64,000 nt of DNA from Cardiobacterium valvarum (GTDB lineage Bacteria; Pseudomonadota; Gammaproteobacteria; Cardiobacteriales; Cardiobacteriaceae), in assembly GCF_900460955.1 (NCBI RefSeq), contig NZ_UFUW01000001.1, positions 1,734,738 through 1,798,737 of the forward strand, given 5' to 3'. The notes under the pieces are model-generated. The model was not told the DNA's origin and searched no databases. It worked only from the letters and a program-made list of their open reading frames with translations. The position numbers and the translations under genes are program-made. This document shows positions 24,589-33,079 of this stretch, one piece after another (within the stretch, counting starts at the first letter, position 1; each line of letters opens with the position of its first letter).

Positions 24589-25479
24589 ATGAATATTGAC
24601 AAAACCGACCTGCAACAACTCATCCACCAATACAGCATTGAAATCGTTCCCAAAACCCTGCGCCAAATCGGTGACACCCGCCCCTGGCTCGCCCCTGGCA
24701 CCGAAGTGTACGTCCCCAACCTGCGCAGCCACAAAATCAGCGACACCATTGATGCCTGCGCCCTACTACAGAGCCAGCACATGCAAGCCGTGCCGCACCT
24801 CGCCCTGCGCAACATCGCAAGCGAAGACGAACTGCGCCATACCCTTGACCGCATCACCGCCCTCGGCATCCGCCGCATCCTCGTCCTCGCCGGCGGTGCC
24901 AGCGAGCCGCTCGGCCCCTACGGCAGCGTCAAAGACCTGATGAAAACCGGCATCCTGCAAACCTACCCCTTCGAGCACATCGGTTTTGCCGGCCACCCTG
25001 AAGGCTCACCTGACATCCCCAAAGCCGAACAAGAAGCCGCCGAAGCCCAAAAACAGGGCTACGCCCTCACCTACCCGCACGACTACTACCTCACCACCCA
25101 ATTCTGCTTCCAGATCGCGCCCATCACCGCCTGGTTTGACCACCTGCGCGCGCGCGACATCACCCTGCCCGTGCACCTCGGCATCCCCGGCGTCGCCAGC
25201 ACCACCTCGCTCATCCGCCACGCCCAGGCCTGCGGCATCGGCCAATCCATCAACTTCCTGTGGAGAAACGGGCGCAACATCCGCCGCCTGATGGGCCTCA
25301 GCACCCCGGACAAACTGCTCACCGACCTCGCTGCCTACCGCAAAATCCGGCCGGAGAACGCCATCCGCAAACTGCATTTCTACCCGCTCGGCGGCTTCGA
25401 AACCACCATCAACTGGCTACGCGCCATAGAAGCGGGCAACATCACCCTGACGGACGAAGGATTTACCGCCAATATCTGA
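24589..25479 (+). CDS. Methylenetetrahydrofolate reductase-like protein
   Basis: A 296-residue protein with the length and TIM-barrel segments of the MTHFR superfamily: AVPHLALRNIASEDELRHTL corresponds to the PHL strand and helix, LGIRRILVLAGGAS to the next strand with its loop, IGFAGHPEGSPDI to the AGYPExHP region, and TTQFCFQIAPITAWFD to the TQxFFD strand that binds FAD. It lacks the classical N-terminal FEFFPP motif and so is not a standard MetF; it may be a specialised folate-linked C1 reductase. The ATG at 24589 follows pdxH by ten bases but without a clear ribosome site. Confidence 0.75.
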   Translation: MNIDKTDLQQLIHQYSIEIVPKTLRQIGDTRPWLAPGTEVYVPNLRSHKISDTIDACALLQSQHMQAVPHLALRNIASEDELRHTLDRITALGIRRILVLAGGASEPLGPYGSVKDLMKTGILQTYPFEHIGFAGHPEGSPDIPKAEQEAAEAQKQGYALTYPHDYYLTTQFCFQIAPITAWFDHLRARDITLPVHLGIPGVASTTSLIRHAQACGIGQSINFLWRNGRNIRRLMGLSTPDKLLTDLAAYRKIRPENAIRKLHFYPLGGFETTINWLRAIEAGNITLTDEGFTANI

Positions 25480-25483
25480 GCCT

Positions 25484-25503
25484 GCCAAGCGGCATAACCA
25501 CGC
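25484..25503 (+). repeat. Single CCAAGCGG-family repeat unit
   Basis: A 20-base match to the unit at 2930-2953 (ATAACCACGC tail), directly after the MTHFR-like gene. Confidence 0.65.
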
Positions 25504-25543
25504 ACTTCCCGCCTTACTAATATCCCGCCAACAGGAACCACGC

Positions 25544-25927
25544 ATGAACAAAACCCTGACCCTGACCACCGCCCTGTTCCTAACCGCCTGCGCAAACAGC
25601 ACCGCCACCTTCCTCGAAGGTACCCCGTCACTCAACGACGGCGACAACGAATTCTGGATGTACTACTGCACCGACGGCAACGACAAAGGACAAGAACTGC
25701 AAGTGGACTACGCCAACATGGGCGGCGAATACAGCGCCACCCCCAAACTCGCCGGCGGCAAACGCGTCCTGACGCGCCGGAGCGCCTACGACTTCAGCGA
25801 CGACGAATACCGCTGGCACAGCGACGATGGCGGCCGCTACTTCCGCCTGAGCCACCACGACCAGGCTGAGTACAGCCACTGCGGCGCACGGCGCAAACTG
25901 GACAAAGACGCCGTGTACCTGCGCTGA
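25544..25927 (+). CDS. Lipoprotein, possibly MliC-like
   Basis: A 127-residue lipoprotein: MNKTLTLTTALFLTACANST has lipobox LTAC (Cys16). The mature part has one Cys pair (WMYYCTDG near 42 and EYSHCGARR near 110) around a beta-rich region with KLAGGKRVLTRRSAYDFSDD. Two spaced cysteines, an early YxC and beta strands recall the MliC/PliC lysozyme inhibitors of the periplasm, but the conserved SGSG loop of that family is not seen, so this is only a suggestion. Three bases separate it from the next gene, so they are co-transcribed. Confidence 0.65.
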   Translation: MNKTLTLTTALFLTACANSTATFLEGTPSLNDGDNEFWMYYCTDGNDKGQELQVDYANMGGEYSATPKLAGGKRVLTRRSAYDFSDDEYRWHSDDGGRYFRLSHHDQAEYSHCGARRKLDKDAVYLR

Positions 25928-25930
25928 ACC

Positions 25931-26497
25931 ATGACCCTCCTCAGCCCCGAAACCCGTGCCATCCTCGCCGCCCGGCACTTCACCCTGCACGAAACCCCGC
26001 CCCGGCACATGACCATCTCCGGCATCCTCCACAACCCCTACGGCCTACTGCACGACATCCCCTACAGCTACATCAACCTGCGCTGCATCCGCTACCCCGA
26101 CCAGCTCATTACCCTCAGCCGCGATGGCGAAAACTGGCGCTGCTTCGCCACCTACGGCGAAAACGGCTGCCTGCTGCTGGATGATGCCGGCCGCATCCGT
26201 GCCCTGCACGACGACGGCAGCATCACCCCCGTCAACCATAACCTGGGCGACTTCACCTGCTGCCTCGCCTGGTACCAGTCCGCGCTCTACGCCATCCAGG
26301 CCAGCGGCCACCAAACCGGCGACAAGCACTTTGGCGCCGCCTGCGAACGTGCCGCCCGTTTCGCCCGCCGCCGCATCGCCCCGCTCGCCGATACCCGCAC
26401 CGGCAGCTTCTGGGACGACATGCTCTTCTACCTTGAAGACTGGCTGGGCGGCTTCAACCCCACCATCAACGACTACATCCAAGATGGCCGCGCCTGA
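25931..26497 (+). CDS. Hypothetical soluble protein
   Basis: A 188-residue protein beginning MTLLSPETRAILAARHFTLH. It contains IPYSYINLRCIRYPDQLITL, a strand-rich middle with NWRCFATYGENGCLLLDDAG, and a C-terminal FWDDMLFYLEDWLGGFNPTI. The middle part resembles the beta-sheet of small SUKH-like or SMI1-like immunity proteins, but no motif is decisive and I do not assign it. Its stop lies one base before the tadA ATG at 26499 (a tadA start at 26484 would overlap it), and a lipoprotein gene is three bases upstream, so it belongs to a tight three-gene unit. Confidence 0.65.
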   Translation: MTLLSPETRAILAARHFTLHETPPRHMTISGILHNPYGLLHDIPYSYINLRCIRYPDQLITLSRDGENWRCFATYGENGCLLLDDAGRIRALHDDGSITPVNHNLGDFTCCLAWYQSALYAIQASGHQTGDKHFGAACERAARFARRRIAPLADTRTGSFWDDMLFYLEDWLGGFNPTINDYIQDGRA

Positions 26498-26498
26498 C

Positions 26499-26957
26499 AT
26501 GAACGACGAACACTACATCCGCCTCGCCATCGCCCAAGCCGCGCAAGCCGAAGCCCTCGGCGAAGTCCCCATCGGCGCGCTTATCGTCGTCAACGGCGAA
26601 ATCATCGCCGCTGCGCATAACCGCACCATCACCGACCACGACCCCGCTGCTCACGCCGAGATCCTTGCCCTGCGCACAGCGGGACAGACACTCGCCAACC
26701 ACCGCCTGGGCGGCGCCACCCTCTACGTCACCCTCGAACCCTGCACCATGTGCACCGGCGCATTGGTACACGCCCGCATCGACCGCCTCGTCTTCGGTGC
26801 CTACGACCTGCGCGCCGGTGCCTGCGGCAGCGCCCTCGACCTCGCCCGCCACCCGCAGCACAACCACCACATCCGCGAAGTTAAAGGCGGTGTATTGGAA
26901 GACGAGTGCCGTGCGCAACTGCAACAGTTCTTCCAAAAACGCCGCATGGCAGGATGA
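26499..26957 (+). CDS. tadA: tRNA-specific adenosine deaminase
   Basis: A 152-residue zinc enzyme converting the wobble adenosine 34 of tRNA-Arg(ACG) to inosine, essential in most bacteria. The zinc and catalytic residues are His52 and Glu54 in AAHAEILAL and Cys82 and Cys85 in EPCTMCTGAL. GEVPIGALIV and AYDLRAGACGSALDL also match TadA. An alternative ATG five codons earlier (26484) would add MAAPD and overlap the previous gene; I prefer 26499. Length is in the usual 150-170 range. Confidence 0.95.
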   Translation: MNDEHYIRLAIAQAAQAEALGEVPIGALIVVNGEIIAAAHNRTITDHDPAAHAEILALRTAGQTLANHRLGGATLYVTLEPCTMCTGALVHARIDRLVFGAYDLRAGACGSALDLARHPQHNHHIREVKGGVLEDECRAQLQQFFQKRRMAG

Positions 26958-26959
26958 TG

Positions 26960-27297
26960 GCTACCCGCCAAGCGGCGTAAACACTGAACTCGCCGCACCA
27001 ATATGGCAGATTGTCTTCCCACCCCTACTCTGCCCTCCCCCGCCGCAAGCAGGAGAGGTTTTCTCATGCGGACATTCGGCCCGGACACACACCAAGCTGG
27101 ATGCATACTGGATGCTCCACCAAGCGGCGAAAATACTGGGTGCACCACCAAGCGGGATGAATACTGGGTGCGCCACCAAGCGGCGAAAATACTGGGTTTG
27201 CGACAAGCGAGGTAAACGCTGGTTTTTTATTCCCCCCTTCCGGCCTTCGGCCACCTTCCCCCGCAAGCGGGGGAAGGGATTTTTTGTGCGGAATGCG
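26960..27297. repeat. Largest intergenic repeat array (five or more CCAAGCGG units in tandem)
   Basis: Units start near 26969, 27098, 27120, 27144, 27174 and 27207, most reading CAAGCGG then GAAAATACTGGG or close variants, with only a few bases between some. A CG-rich module follows at 27232-27281 (CCTTCCGGCCTTCGGCCACC and a CCTTCCCCCG stem), and another lies at about 27030-27060. The array directly borders the IS nest. No gene is seen. Confidence 0.75.
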
Positions 27298-27305
27298 GAA
27301 TTGAG
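27298..27305. repeat. Left 8-bp target-site duplication (GAATTGAG)
   Basis: GAATTGAG directly before the left inverted repeat of the outer insertion sequence; the same octamer follows the right end at 29272-29279. Confidence 0.8.
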
Positions 27306-27376
27306 GGCGTAATGGACAAATTTCATGCTTTTTTTGAGACGTTGCGCTCTAATGGACAAATTTCATGCTCTTCCCT

Positions 27377-28064
27377 CTATTTTTTGCTGAAATAATCTTT
27401 TATAAACCGCAATTTACTCTCTTTTTTCAAGCCCCGATGACACTGCAAAAGCTGCTTCATTTCGCTGAATTTCCCTTCCAGCAAATTGGTCGTATTCGGG
27501 ATACCCGGGTCGGGAAAATGCTCGCAGGTAAACAACCATGGCAGATGCCGTTTCAGGCTGTTGTAGGCGGTGCGCAGGCGCTTGTAGTGTGAGCGGCCTG
27601 TTTTCTCATTCACGCTGCGTTCGTTCAGGAAGGCGGCGTACTGCTCGTACCAGCGCTTGAGCGCCGCTTCAAACGCCGCCTGAGTGGTCTCCGTCAGGGT
27701 CAATGACAGGGCCCGCAGCGCCTGTGCTGCCCGGCTTTTAGGCTTTCTGCTCAGGTGGCGCACGATGATTTTTATTTGGTGAAATTGGCACATCTGCACG
27801 GGTATACCCAGGAACGAATCCAGCAAGCCGCTTTTGCCATCGCAGATAATGCTTTGTATCTCAATGCCTTTTTCTCGCAACGCCGCGACCGCCTGCGTGT
27901 AGAGCGCGTTGGTTTCCCGCTCAACTGCCACGACCATCAAGGCGCGCTTGCTGCAAGCGTCGTAGAGGACCATGACGCCCCATTTTCGGCCGAAATAGGT
28001 GGTGTCCATGATGAGGTTCACGGGTGCCTGTGGCAGCGCGCATTCGGCCTGTGTAGCGGCTTTG
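27377..28064 (-). pseudogene. IS256-like (mutator-type) transposase, N-terminally truncated
   Basis: The minus-strand frame is open from the IS5-like boundary at 28064 to a stop at 27377, about 229 residues; a GTG allows a shorter start at 28021. The catalytic triad of mutator-type DDE enzymes can be placed: Asp in LIMDTTYFGRKWGVMVLYD, Asp in IICDGKSGLLDSF followed by the family QMCQFHQ block, and Glu in NTTNLLEGKFSEMKQLL near the end with HRGL. The N-terminal DNA-binding half is missing because the frame runs into the inserted element, so it is probably inactive. Confidence 0.8.
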
Positions 28065-28868
28065 AGAACGTGTTCATAGTCTCTGCTGTAAACTACCGGT
28101 ATGAACAGAAAAGCCTATCCAAGCGACATAAGTCGCACACAATTTGCCCCCCTTCTCCCTCTCTTGGAAAGTGCCCGTAAACGCACAGCACCGCGCAAAG
28201 TGGATTTGTACGATGTCTTTTGCGCCATCCTCTATCTGCAGCGTACCGGCTGTTCCTGGCGTGCCTTATCGGGCGATTTCCCCAAATGGCGCACCGTTCA
28301 TTCCTACTTCCAGAGATGGAGCGAACCCCGCGAAAACGGCATTAGCCTCCTTGAGGAAGCGTTAAAAAAATCAGGTGGCAGCAGCGCGCCGTAAGCAGGG
28401 ACGCCATGAAGAAACCACTTTCCTGATTATTGATGCGCAGAGTGTGAAGAACACGGATACCGCCATGGAAAAAGGCTACGATGCGGGCAAGAAAGTGAGC
28501 GGTATCAAGCGGCATATAGCGGTTGACATGCAGGGTTTGCCGCATGCCCTTGCGGTGACGACGGCGGATGTTACGGATAGAAAAGGCTGCCTGCTAGCCT
28601 TGGAACGCGAGCGGGATAATCTTGGTGCGGTACAAAAAGTCCTTGCTGACGGTGGTTACACGGGTAAGGCATTTGCTTTATCGGTACAGGGGTTGATGGG
28701 TGCGGAGGTAGAGATTGCCAAGCGAAACGAATTGCACCGTTTTGCGGTATTACCGAAACGATGGGTAGTAGAGCGCAGTTTTTCCTGGTTGGAAAAGAAC
28801 AGACGGCTTTGGAAAAACTGCGAGCGTAAGTTGAGTACCAGTTTGCAAATGGTCGTTTTGGCTTTCTT
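28065..28868 (+). mobile_element. IS5-like element copy 1 (3' end truncated)
   Basis: Starts with terminal repeat AGAACGTGTTCATAGTCT (28065-28082) and runs into the left end of copy 2 at 28869, losing its own right end. Carries the two-frame transposase described separately. Confidence 0.8.
28101..28394 (+). pseudogene. IS5-family transposase, N-terminal frame (orfA)
   Basis: 97 residues starting MNRKAYPSDISRTQFAPLLP, then YDVFCAILYLQRTGCSWRAL and a WRTVHSYFQRWSE block, the N-terminal domain (DUF4096-type) of IS5-family, IS427-like transposases. It reads through TTAAAAAAATC and stops at 28394. In this group the second part is reached by frameshifting on such an A-run. Compared with the copy at 60556-61103, seven bases are missing just after the A-run, which puts the next frame in the wrong phase for a -1 shift, so this copy is most likely dead. 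Confidence 0.75.
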
Positions 28869-28929
28869 AGAACGTGTTCATAATCTCTGCAGCCATGGGA
28901 AAAGGCTGCCTGATGGCATTGGAACGTGA
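28375..28929 (+). pseudogene. IS5-family transposase, catalytic frame (orfB), fused into copy 2
   Basis: About 184 residues from a GTG at 28375. DDE landmarks: LIIDAQSVKN (first Asp), LADGGYTGKAF (second Asp) and the R-WVVERSFSWLEKNRRL block with the Glu. After SLQMVVLAFL the normal end GILLRRL is replaced by ERVHNLCSHGKRLPDGIGT because the frame crosses into the left end of a second copy at 28869. Both the frame relation to orfA and the altered C-terminus indicate a broken gene. Confidence 0.75.
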
Positions 28930-29228
28930 GCGGAATAATCTTGGTGCGGTACAAAAATTCCTTGCCGACGGTGGCTACACAGGCGGAGCATTTGCGTTGT
29001 CGGTACAGGAGTTGATGGGATGGGTACGGGGGTAGGGATTGCCAAACGAAACGGATTGCACCGTTTTGTGGTATTGCCGAAGCGGTGGGTGGTAGGGCGC
29101 AGTTTTTACTGGCTGGAAAAGAACACAGGCGGCTTTGGAAAAACTGCGAGCGTAAGCTGAGTACCAGTCTGCAAATGGTGGTTTTGGCTTTCTTGGGAGT
29201 CCTGCTACGAAGACTATGAACACGTTCT
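28869..29228 (+). mobile_element. IS5-like element copy 2 (internally deleted)
   Basis: Begins with AGAACGTGTTCATAATCT (one base different from copy 1's end) and ends with AGACTATGAACACGTTCT (29211-29228), the exact complement of copy 1's left end. Between them only the last third of the transposase gene remains, beginning at AAAAGGCTGCCTG, with extra frameshifts and a stop (GGGTACGGGGGTAGGG near 29025). The pair therefore has intact outer ends and no working transposase. Confidence 0.75.
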
Positions 29229-29271
29229 AAGGGCTACGGCGATTCTTAGCATGAAATTTGTCCATTACGCC

Positions 29272-29279
29272 GAATTGAG
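29272..29279. repeat. Right 8-bp target-site duplication (GAATTGAG)
   Basis: Matches 27298-27305 exactly. Confidence 0.8.
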
Positions 29280-29284
29280 CAACG

Positions 29285-29360
29285 GTCAAGCGGGGTGGAT
29301 GCTGGGTTTGCCGCCAAGCGGCGTACGCTGGGCTCGCCAAGCGGGATGATTGCCGGGTGT
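29285..29360. repeat. Three CCAAGCGG-family units beside the IS nest
   Basis: Units near 29286, 29312 and 29337, each CAAGCGG followed by GCTGGG or GCCGGG. They continue the array interrupted by the IS nest at 27298-29279, so the nest inserted inside a repeat array. Confidence 0.65.
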
Positions 29361-29378
29361 GTGGACGTCGCCAGGATA

Positions 29379-29410
29379 AAAAAACGCCCCCAATGGGGGC
29401 GTTTTTTTAT
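29379..29410 (-). terminator. Terminator after ftsW (end of the mraZ-ftsW cluster)
   Basis: AAAAACGCCCCC-AATG-GGGGGCGTTTTTTT; symmetrical A and T runs make it work in both directions. The ftsW stop is 17 bases away on the minus strand. Confidence 0.88.
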
Positions 29411-29426
29411 CTTGTTCAAGACGGGG

Positions 29427-30677
29427 TTAGATAATCCCTTCGCGTTTGGCCTGATAGCGGCTTTCCGCGTCGATGCGGGCGAGGATGCCGAGCGAGATGC
29501 AGACGATGACTACCGAGCTGCCGCCGTAGCTGACGAGTGGCAGGGTCAGGCCTTTGGTCGGCAGGAGGCCGGTGGTCACGCCGATATTGACCAGTGCCTG
29601 GATGGCGATGGTGAGGCCGGTGCCGTAGGCGAGGAGGCTGGCGAAGCGGCGGCGGACGCGGTCAGCGAGGTAGCCGATGGCAAATGCCCGCCAGACGAGC
29701 AGCACGAAGAGGGCAATGACGACCAGCGCACCGATGAGGCCGAGTTCTTCGGCGATGATGGCGAAGATGAAGTCGGTGTGGGCTTCGGGCAGGTAGTCGT
29801 GTTTTTGTACGCTCTGGCCAAGACCGCTGCCGAAGAGGCCGCCGCTGCCGATGGCAATGAGCGAGTTTACGAGTTGGTAGCCTTCGTCGTATTGGTGTTC
29901 CCAGGGGTTGAGAAAGGTAAGCAGGCGTTTGACGCGGTAGGGGGCGGCGACGAGGATGGCGGTCATGAGGCCGATGACGCCGAGGAAGAAGAGGGTGAAG
30001 CGTTTGGCGTTCACGCCCGCCATGAACATCATGCCGAGGATGACGGCGACCATGACCATGGTCGTGCCGAAGTCGGGCTGCTTGATGAGGATGGTGGCGA
30101 AGATGGCGGTGATGAGGAGGAGTTCGATCATCGGCCGCCAGCTGCGGTCAAGGAACTGGTTGTTGCGTTGCAGGAAGGCAGCGGCGTAGATGGTGATCGC
30201 CAGTTTGACGATTTCGCCGACTTGCAGTTTGAAGAGTTGCAGGTTGATCCAGCGGCGCGCACCGTTGACGGAGACGCCGACGCCGGGGATGTAGATGATG
30301 GCGAGGAGGATGAGGGAGATGATGAGCAGACGGCCGCTGTTCTGGTAGTAGTAATGGGTCGGCATGCTGTAACAGATGTAGGCGGCAAAGAGGCCGCAGA
30401 GGTAGTAGGTCGCCTGGCGGGTGGTGTAGTGGTACACGTCACCGTTGTGGCTGACGGCTTCGGTCATGGAGGCGGAGGTGACCATGATGATGCCGATGGC
30501 CATCAGCGCCAGCCAGGCGAAGAGCAGCCAGATGTCGGGGAATTCGAGGCCCTGCCAGCGCGAGATGTGCTGTTTCTGGCTGTGATGGAAGGCGTTGATG
30601 TGGCGCGCGGCTTTTTCCTGACGGCTGGCGTCGTGCGGGGTGAGGGTCGGTTCGATGCGTTGGGCTTTTATCGGCAT
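29427..30677 (-). CDS. ftsW: Septal peptidoglycan polymerase FtsW
   Basis: A 416-residue SEDS-family membrane protein with about ten helices that polymerises lipid II at the septum together with FtsI. After a cytoplasmic tail of about 45 residues the helices begin at IWLLFAWLALMAIGIIMVTS. Family landmarks are NGARRWINL, the KQPDFGTTMVM loop with the catalytic Asp region, YDEGYQLVNSLIAIGSGGLF, LPEAHTDFIFAIIAEELGLI and LPLVSYGGSS near the end. Last gene of the minus-strand cluster; its start overlaps the murD end by ten bases. murG, normally next, is absent here. Confidence 0.97.
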   Translation of the reverse strand: MPIKAQRIEPTLTPHDASRQEKAARHINAFHHSQKQHISRWQGLEFPDIWLLFAWLALMAIGIIMVTSASMTEAVSHNGDVYHYTTRQATYYLCGLFAAYICYSMPTHYYYQNSGRLLIISLILLAIIYIPGVGVSVNGARRWINLQLFKLQVGEIVKLAITIYAAAFLQRNNQFLDRSWRPMIELLLITAIFATILIKQPDFGTTMVMVAVILGMMFMAGVNAKRFTLFFLGVIGLMTAILVAAPYRVKRLLTFLNPWEHQYDEGYQLVNSLIAIGSGGLFGSGLGQSVQKHDYLPEAHTDFIFAIIAEELGLIGALVVIALFVLLVWRAFAIGYLADRVRRRFASLLAYGTGLTIAIQALVNIGVTTGLLPTKGLTLPLVSYGGSSVVIVCISLGILARIDAESRYQAKREGII

Positions 30678-31978
30678 GTGCTCGTGACCTCGTAGGCGAA
30701 GGCGTTGCCGCGCGCGTCGTAGCCGCTGTATTGGTCGAAGCTGGCGGTGGCGGGGGCGAGGAGGACGGTATCGCCCGCTTGCGCGAGGCCGCGGGCGCGC
30801 TCGACGGCTTTGTCCATGCTGCCGCAGTCTTCGTAGGCGACGTTGGCAGCGGTGAAGGCGGTCTGCATGGCGTGGTTGTCAATGCCGATAAGCAGGATGT
30901 GGCGCACGTTGTTTTGTTTGATGATGGCGGCGAGTTGGGCGAAGTCCTGGTTTTTGCCGACGCCGCCCGCGATGAGGATGACAGGGCCGCTGATGCCCGC
31001 GAGTGAGGCGGCAGCGGCGCCGATGTTGGTCGCTTTGGAGTCGTCCACCCAGTGTACGCCGCCTTCTGTGGATATGGTCTGCATGCGGTGCGGCAGGCCG
31101 GCAAAGGTTTCGATGGCGGGCAGGGCCTGGCTGGGGCTCACGCCGTAGGCTTCGAGCATGAGCAGGGTGCAGAGGATGTTGCTGTGGTTGTGCGCACCGT
31201 GCAGCTTGAGGCGGGCGGTATCAAGAACGGTATGGCCGTGCAGGATGATTTTGCCGTTTTCGACGCGGTTCGGCAGGGTCGGCGCGTTGCCGTAGTAGAT
31301 GATGTTTTGTCCTTGTTCGGCAGCGGTGACGCAGTTTTCGTCATCGCCGTTGACGATGGTGATGCTCGCCTGGCGCACGAGGTTGGTTTTGGCGGCGGCG
31401 TAGGCGGCGAAGTTGTCGTAGCGGTCGAGGTGGTCGGGGGTGATGTTGAGGATGGCGGCGACGCGCGGGTAGAGCGAGGGGCAGAGTTCGAGCTGGTAGC
31501 TGGAGAGTTCGAGGACGTAGCAGTCGGCAGGTTCGCCGTCAAAGAGGGCGTCAAGCACGGGGCGGCCGATGTTGCCGCAGAGTTTGGCGCGTTGGCCGGC
31601 ATGGTTGAGGGCGGCGGCAAGCAGGGTGGCGACGGTGCTTTTGCCGTTGCTGCCGGTCACGGCCAGCACGGGTTTGTTGTTCAGGAGGGCGAAGAGTTCG
31701 ATGTCGTTGATTTGCCGCGCGTAGTTATGGGTGAAGGCGGCGCGGCGGCGGTCCACGCCCGGGCTGACGACGAGGGTGGCGGCGCCGGCGAAGGCGTCCG
31801 GGTCGTCGAAGTCGCGTTTTTCGACGCGGCGTTCGTCAAGGTGTTCGTCAAGGCCGAGGGCGGTGTAGCCTGCTTCGCGCAGGAGGTCGAGGGTGATGTG
31901 GCCGGATGCGCCCATGCCGACGACGTAGATGGGTTCGGCGAGCGCGAGGGCGCGCAGTTTGCTGGTAAGGGTATCCAT
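30668..31978 (-). CDS. murD: UDP-N-acetylmuramoylalanine--D-glutamate ligase
   Basis: A 436-residue cytoplasmic Mur ligase that adds D-Glu to UDP-MurNAc-L-Ala using ATP. The N-terminal Rossmann part has VVGMGASGHITLDLLREAGY; the P-loop is TGSNGKSTVATLLAAAL (about 111-127); the Mur-ligase central block reads ILNITPDHLDRY; the C-terminal domain has WVDDSKATNIGAAAASLAG. All are in the usual order and length. It lies 12 bases after mraY and overlaps ftsW. Confidence 0.97.
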   Translation of the reverse strand: MDTLTSKLRALALAEPIYVVGMGASGHITLDLLREAGYTALGLDEHLDERRVEKRDFDDPDAFAGAATLVVSPGVDRRRAAFTHNYARQINDIELFALLNNKPVLAVTGSNGKSTVATLLAAALNHAGQRAKLCGNIGRPVLDALFDGEPADCYVLELSSYQLELCPSLYPRVAAILNITPDHLDRYDNFAAYAAAKTNLVRQASITIVNGDDENCVTAAEQGQNIIYYGNAPTLPNRVENGKIILHGHTVLDTARLKLHGAHNHSNILCTLLMLEAYGVSPSQALPAIETFAGLPHRMQTISTEGGVHWVDDSKATNIGAAAASLAGISGPVILIAGGVGKNQDFAQLAAIIKQNNVRHILLIGIDNHAMQTAFTAANVAYEDCGSMDKAVERARGLAQAGDTVLLAPATASFDQYSGYDARGNAFAYEVTSTCR

Positions 31979-31990
31979 AATGTGCTCCGG

Positions 31991-33073
31991 TTAGCGTAGT
32001 TTGAGGGCAGACAGGCCGATGAGGACGAGGACGACAGTGATGATCCAGAAGCGGATGGTCACGCGGGATTCGGGCCAGCCCGAGAGTTCGAAGTGATGAT
32101 GCAGGGGGGCCATGCGGAAGACGCGTTTGCCGCGTGTTTTGTAGGAGGCGACTTGTATCATCACTGACAGGGCTTCGGCGACAAAGATACCGCCCATCAG
32201 GGCAAAGACGAGTTCCTGGCGGATGGCGACGGCGATGGTGGCGAGTGCCGCGCCGAGGGCGAGGGCGCCGACGTCGCCCATGAAGACGAGGGCGGGGTGG
32301 GCGTTGTACCAGAGGAAGCCGAGTCCCGCACCGGCGATGGCGGCGGCGAAGACGGCCATTTCGCCCGCGCCGGGGATGGCGGGCTGGTGCAGGTAGTTGG
32401 CGAAGTAGGGGTTGCCGGAGATGTAGGCGAAGACGGCGAGTCCGCCGGCGACGAGGACGACGGGCATGATGGCGAGTCCGTCAAGGCCGTCGGTGAGGTT
32501 GACGGCGTTGCTCGCACCGGTGAGGACGATGTAAACGAAGGGGATGAAGATCCAGCCCATGTTCCAGTTGAGGCCTTTGAGGAAGGGGACGATGAGGGTG
32601 GTTTCCGCCGGGCTGGCGGCGCTCAGGTAGAGCCAGACGGCGGTGAGGAAGGAAACGAGCGAGAGCAGCGCGTATTTGTGTTTGGCGCGCAGGCCCTGCG
32701 GGTCTTTGAGGATGAGTTTGCGGTAGTCGTCGATCCAGCCGACGGCGCCGAAGCCAAGCATGACGAAAAGGGCGATCCAGGTGTACTTGATGCGCAAATC
32801 CGCCCAGAGCAGTATGGCGATGCAGACGCTGAGGATGATGAGCGCGCCGCCCATCGTCGGTGTGCCGGCTTTTTTCAGGTGGGTTTGCGGGCCGTCGTCG
32901 CGGACGTACTGCCCCATTTGCAGGCGTTTCAGGAGCCGTATCATCGGGCCGCCGCAGCCAAGCGAGAGAAACAGGGCGGTGAGGGCGCCGAGGATGATGC
33001 GTGAGGTGAGGTAGGTGAAGGCGTTGAGCGGGGTGATGTGGCTGCTGAGCCATTCGGCGAGGGCGTAGAGCAT
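31991..33073 (-). CDS. mraY: Phospho-N-acetylmuramoyl-pentapeptide transferase
   Basis: A 360-residue, ten-helix inner-membrane enzyme that transfers phospho-MurNAc-pentapeptide to undecaprenyl phosphate, giving lipid I. Landmarks: [16 protein letters not shown], the Asp pair in [47 protein letters not shown] and [20 protein letters not shown], which carry the catalytic Asp and His residues. Length equals the E. coli enzyme. Six bases separate it from murF. Confidence 0.98.
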   Translation of the reverse strand: MLYALAEWLSSHITPLNAFTYLTSRIILGALTALFLSLGCGGPMIRLLKRLQMGQYVRDDGPQTHLKKAGTPTMGGALIILSVCIAILLWADLRIKYTWIALFVMLGFGAVGWIDDYRKLILKDPQGLRAKHKYALLSLVSFLTAVWLYLSAASPAETTLIVPFLKGLNWNMGWIFIPFVYIVLTGASNAVNLTDGLDGLAIMPVVLVAGGLAVFAYISGNPYFANYLHQPAIPGAGEMAVFAAAIAGAGLGFLWYNAHPALVFMGDVGALALGAALATIAVAIRQELVFALMGGIFVAEALSVMIQVASYKTRGKRVFRMAPLHHHFELSGWPESRVTIRFWIITVVLVLIGLSALKLR

Positions 33074-33079
33074 GGTTGT

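Larger units (their letters stand above)
27306..29271. mobile_element. IS256-like insertion sequence interrupted by IS5-like elements
   Basis: Bounded by 23-bp inverted repeats beginning GGCGTAATGGACAAATTTC (27306-27328, and reversed at 29249-29271) and flanked by an 8-bp direct repeat, the hallmark of IS256-family transposition. The left end repeat is present twice: a second copy of its last 19 bases lies at 27350-27368. Inside are a truncated DDE transposase gene on the minus strand and an IS5-like composite at 28065-29228. Only about 20 bases of the outer element remain between the IS5-like element and the right inverted repeat, so the 5' half of the transposase gene has been lost. Confidence 0.8.

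Noticed and set aside
25544..25927. Firm assignment of the lipoprotein as a lysozyme inhibitor (MliC)
   Set aside because: Only the Cys pair and general beta character fit; the SGSG loop and the typical end are missing.
28571..28954. Antisense frames within the IS5-like copies
   Set aside because: They mirror the transposase codons in all three copies and have no features of their own.
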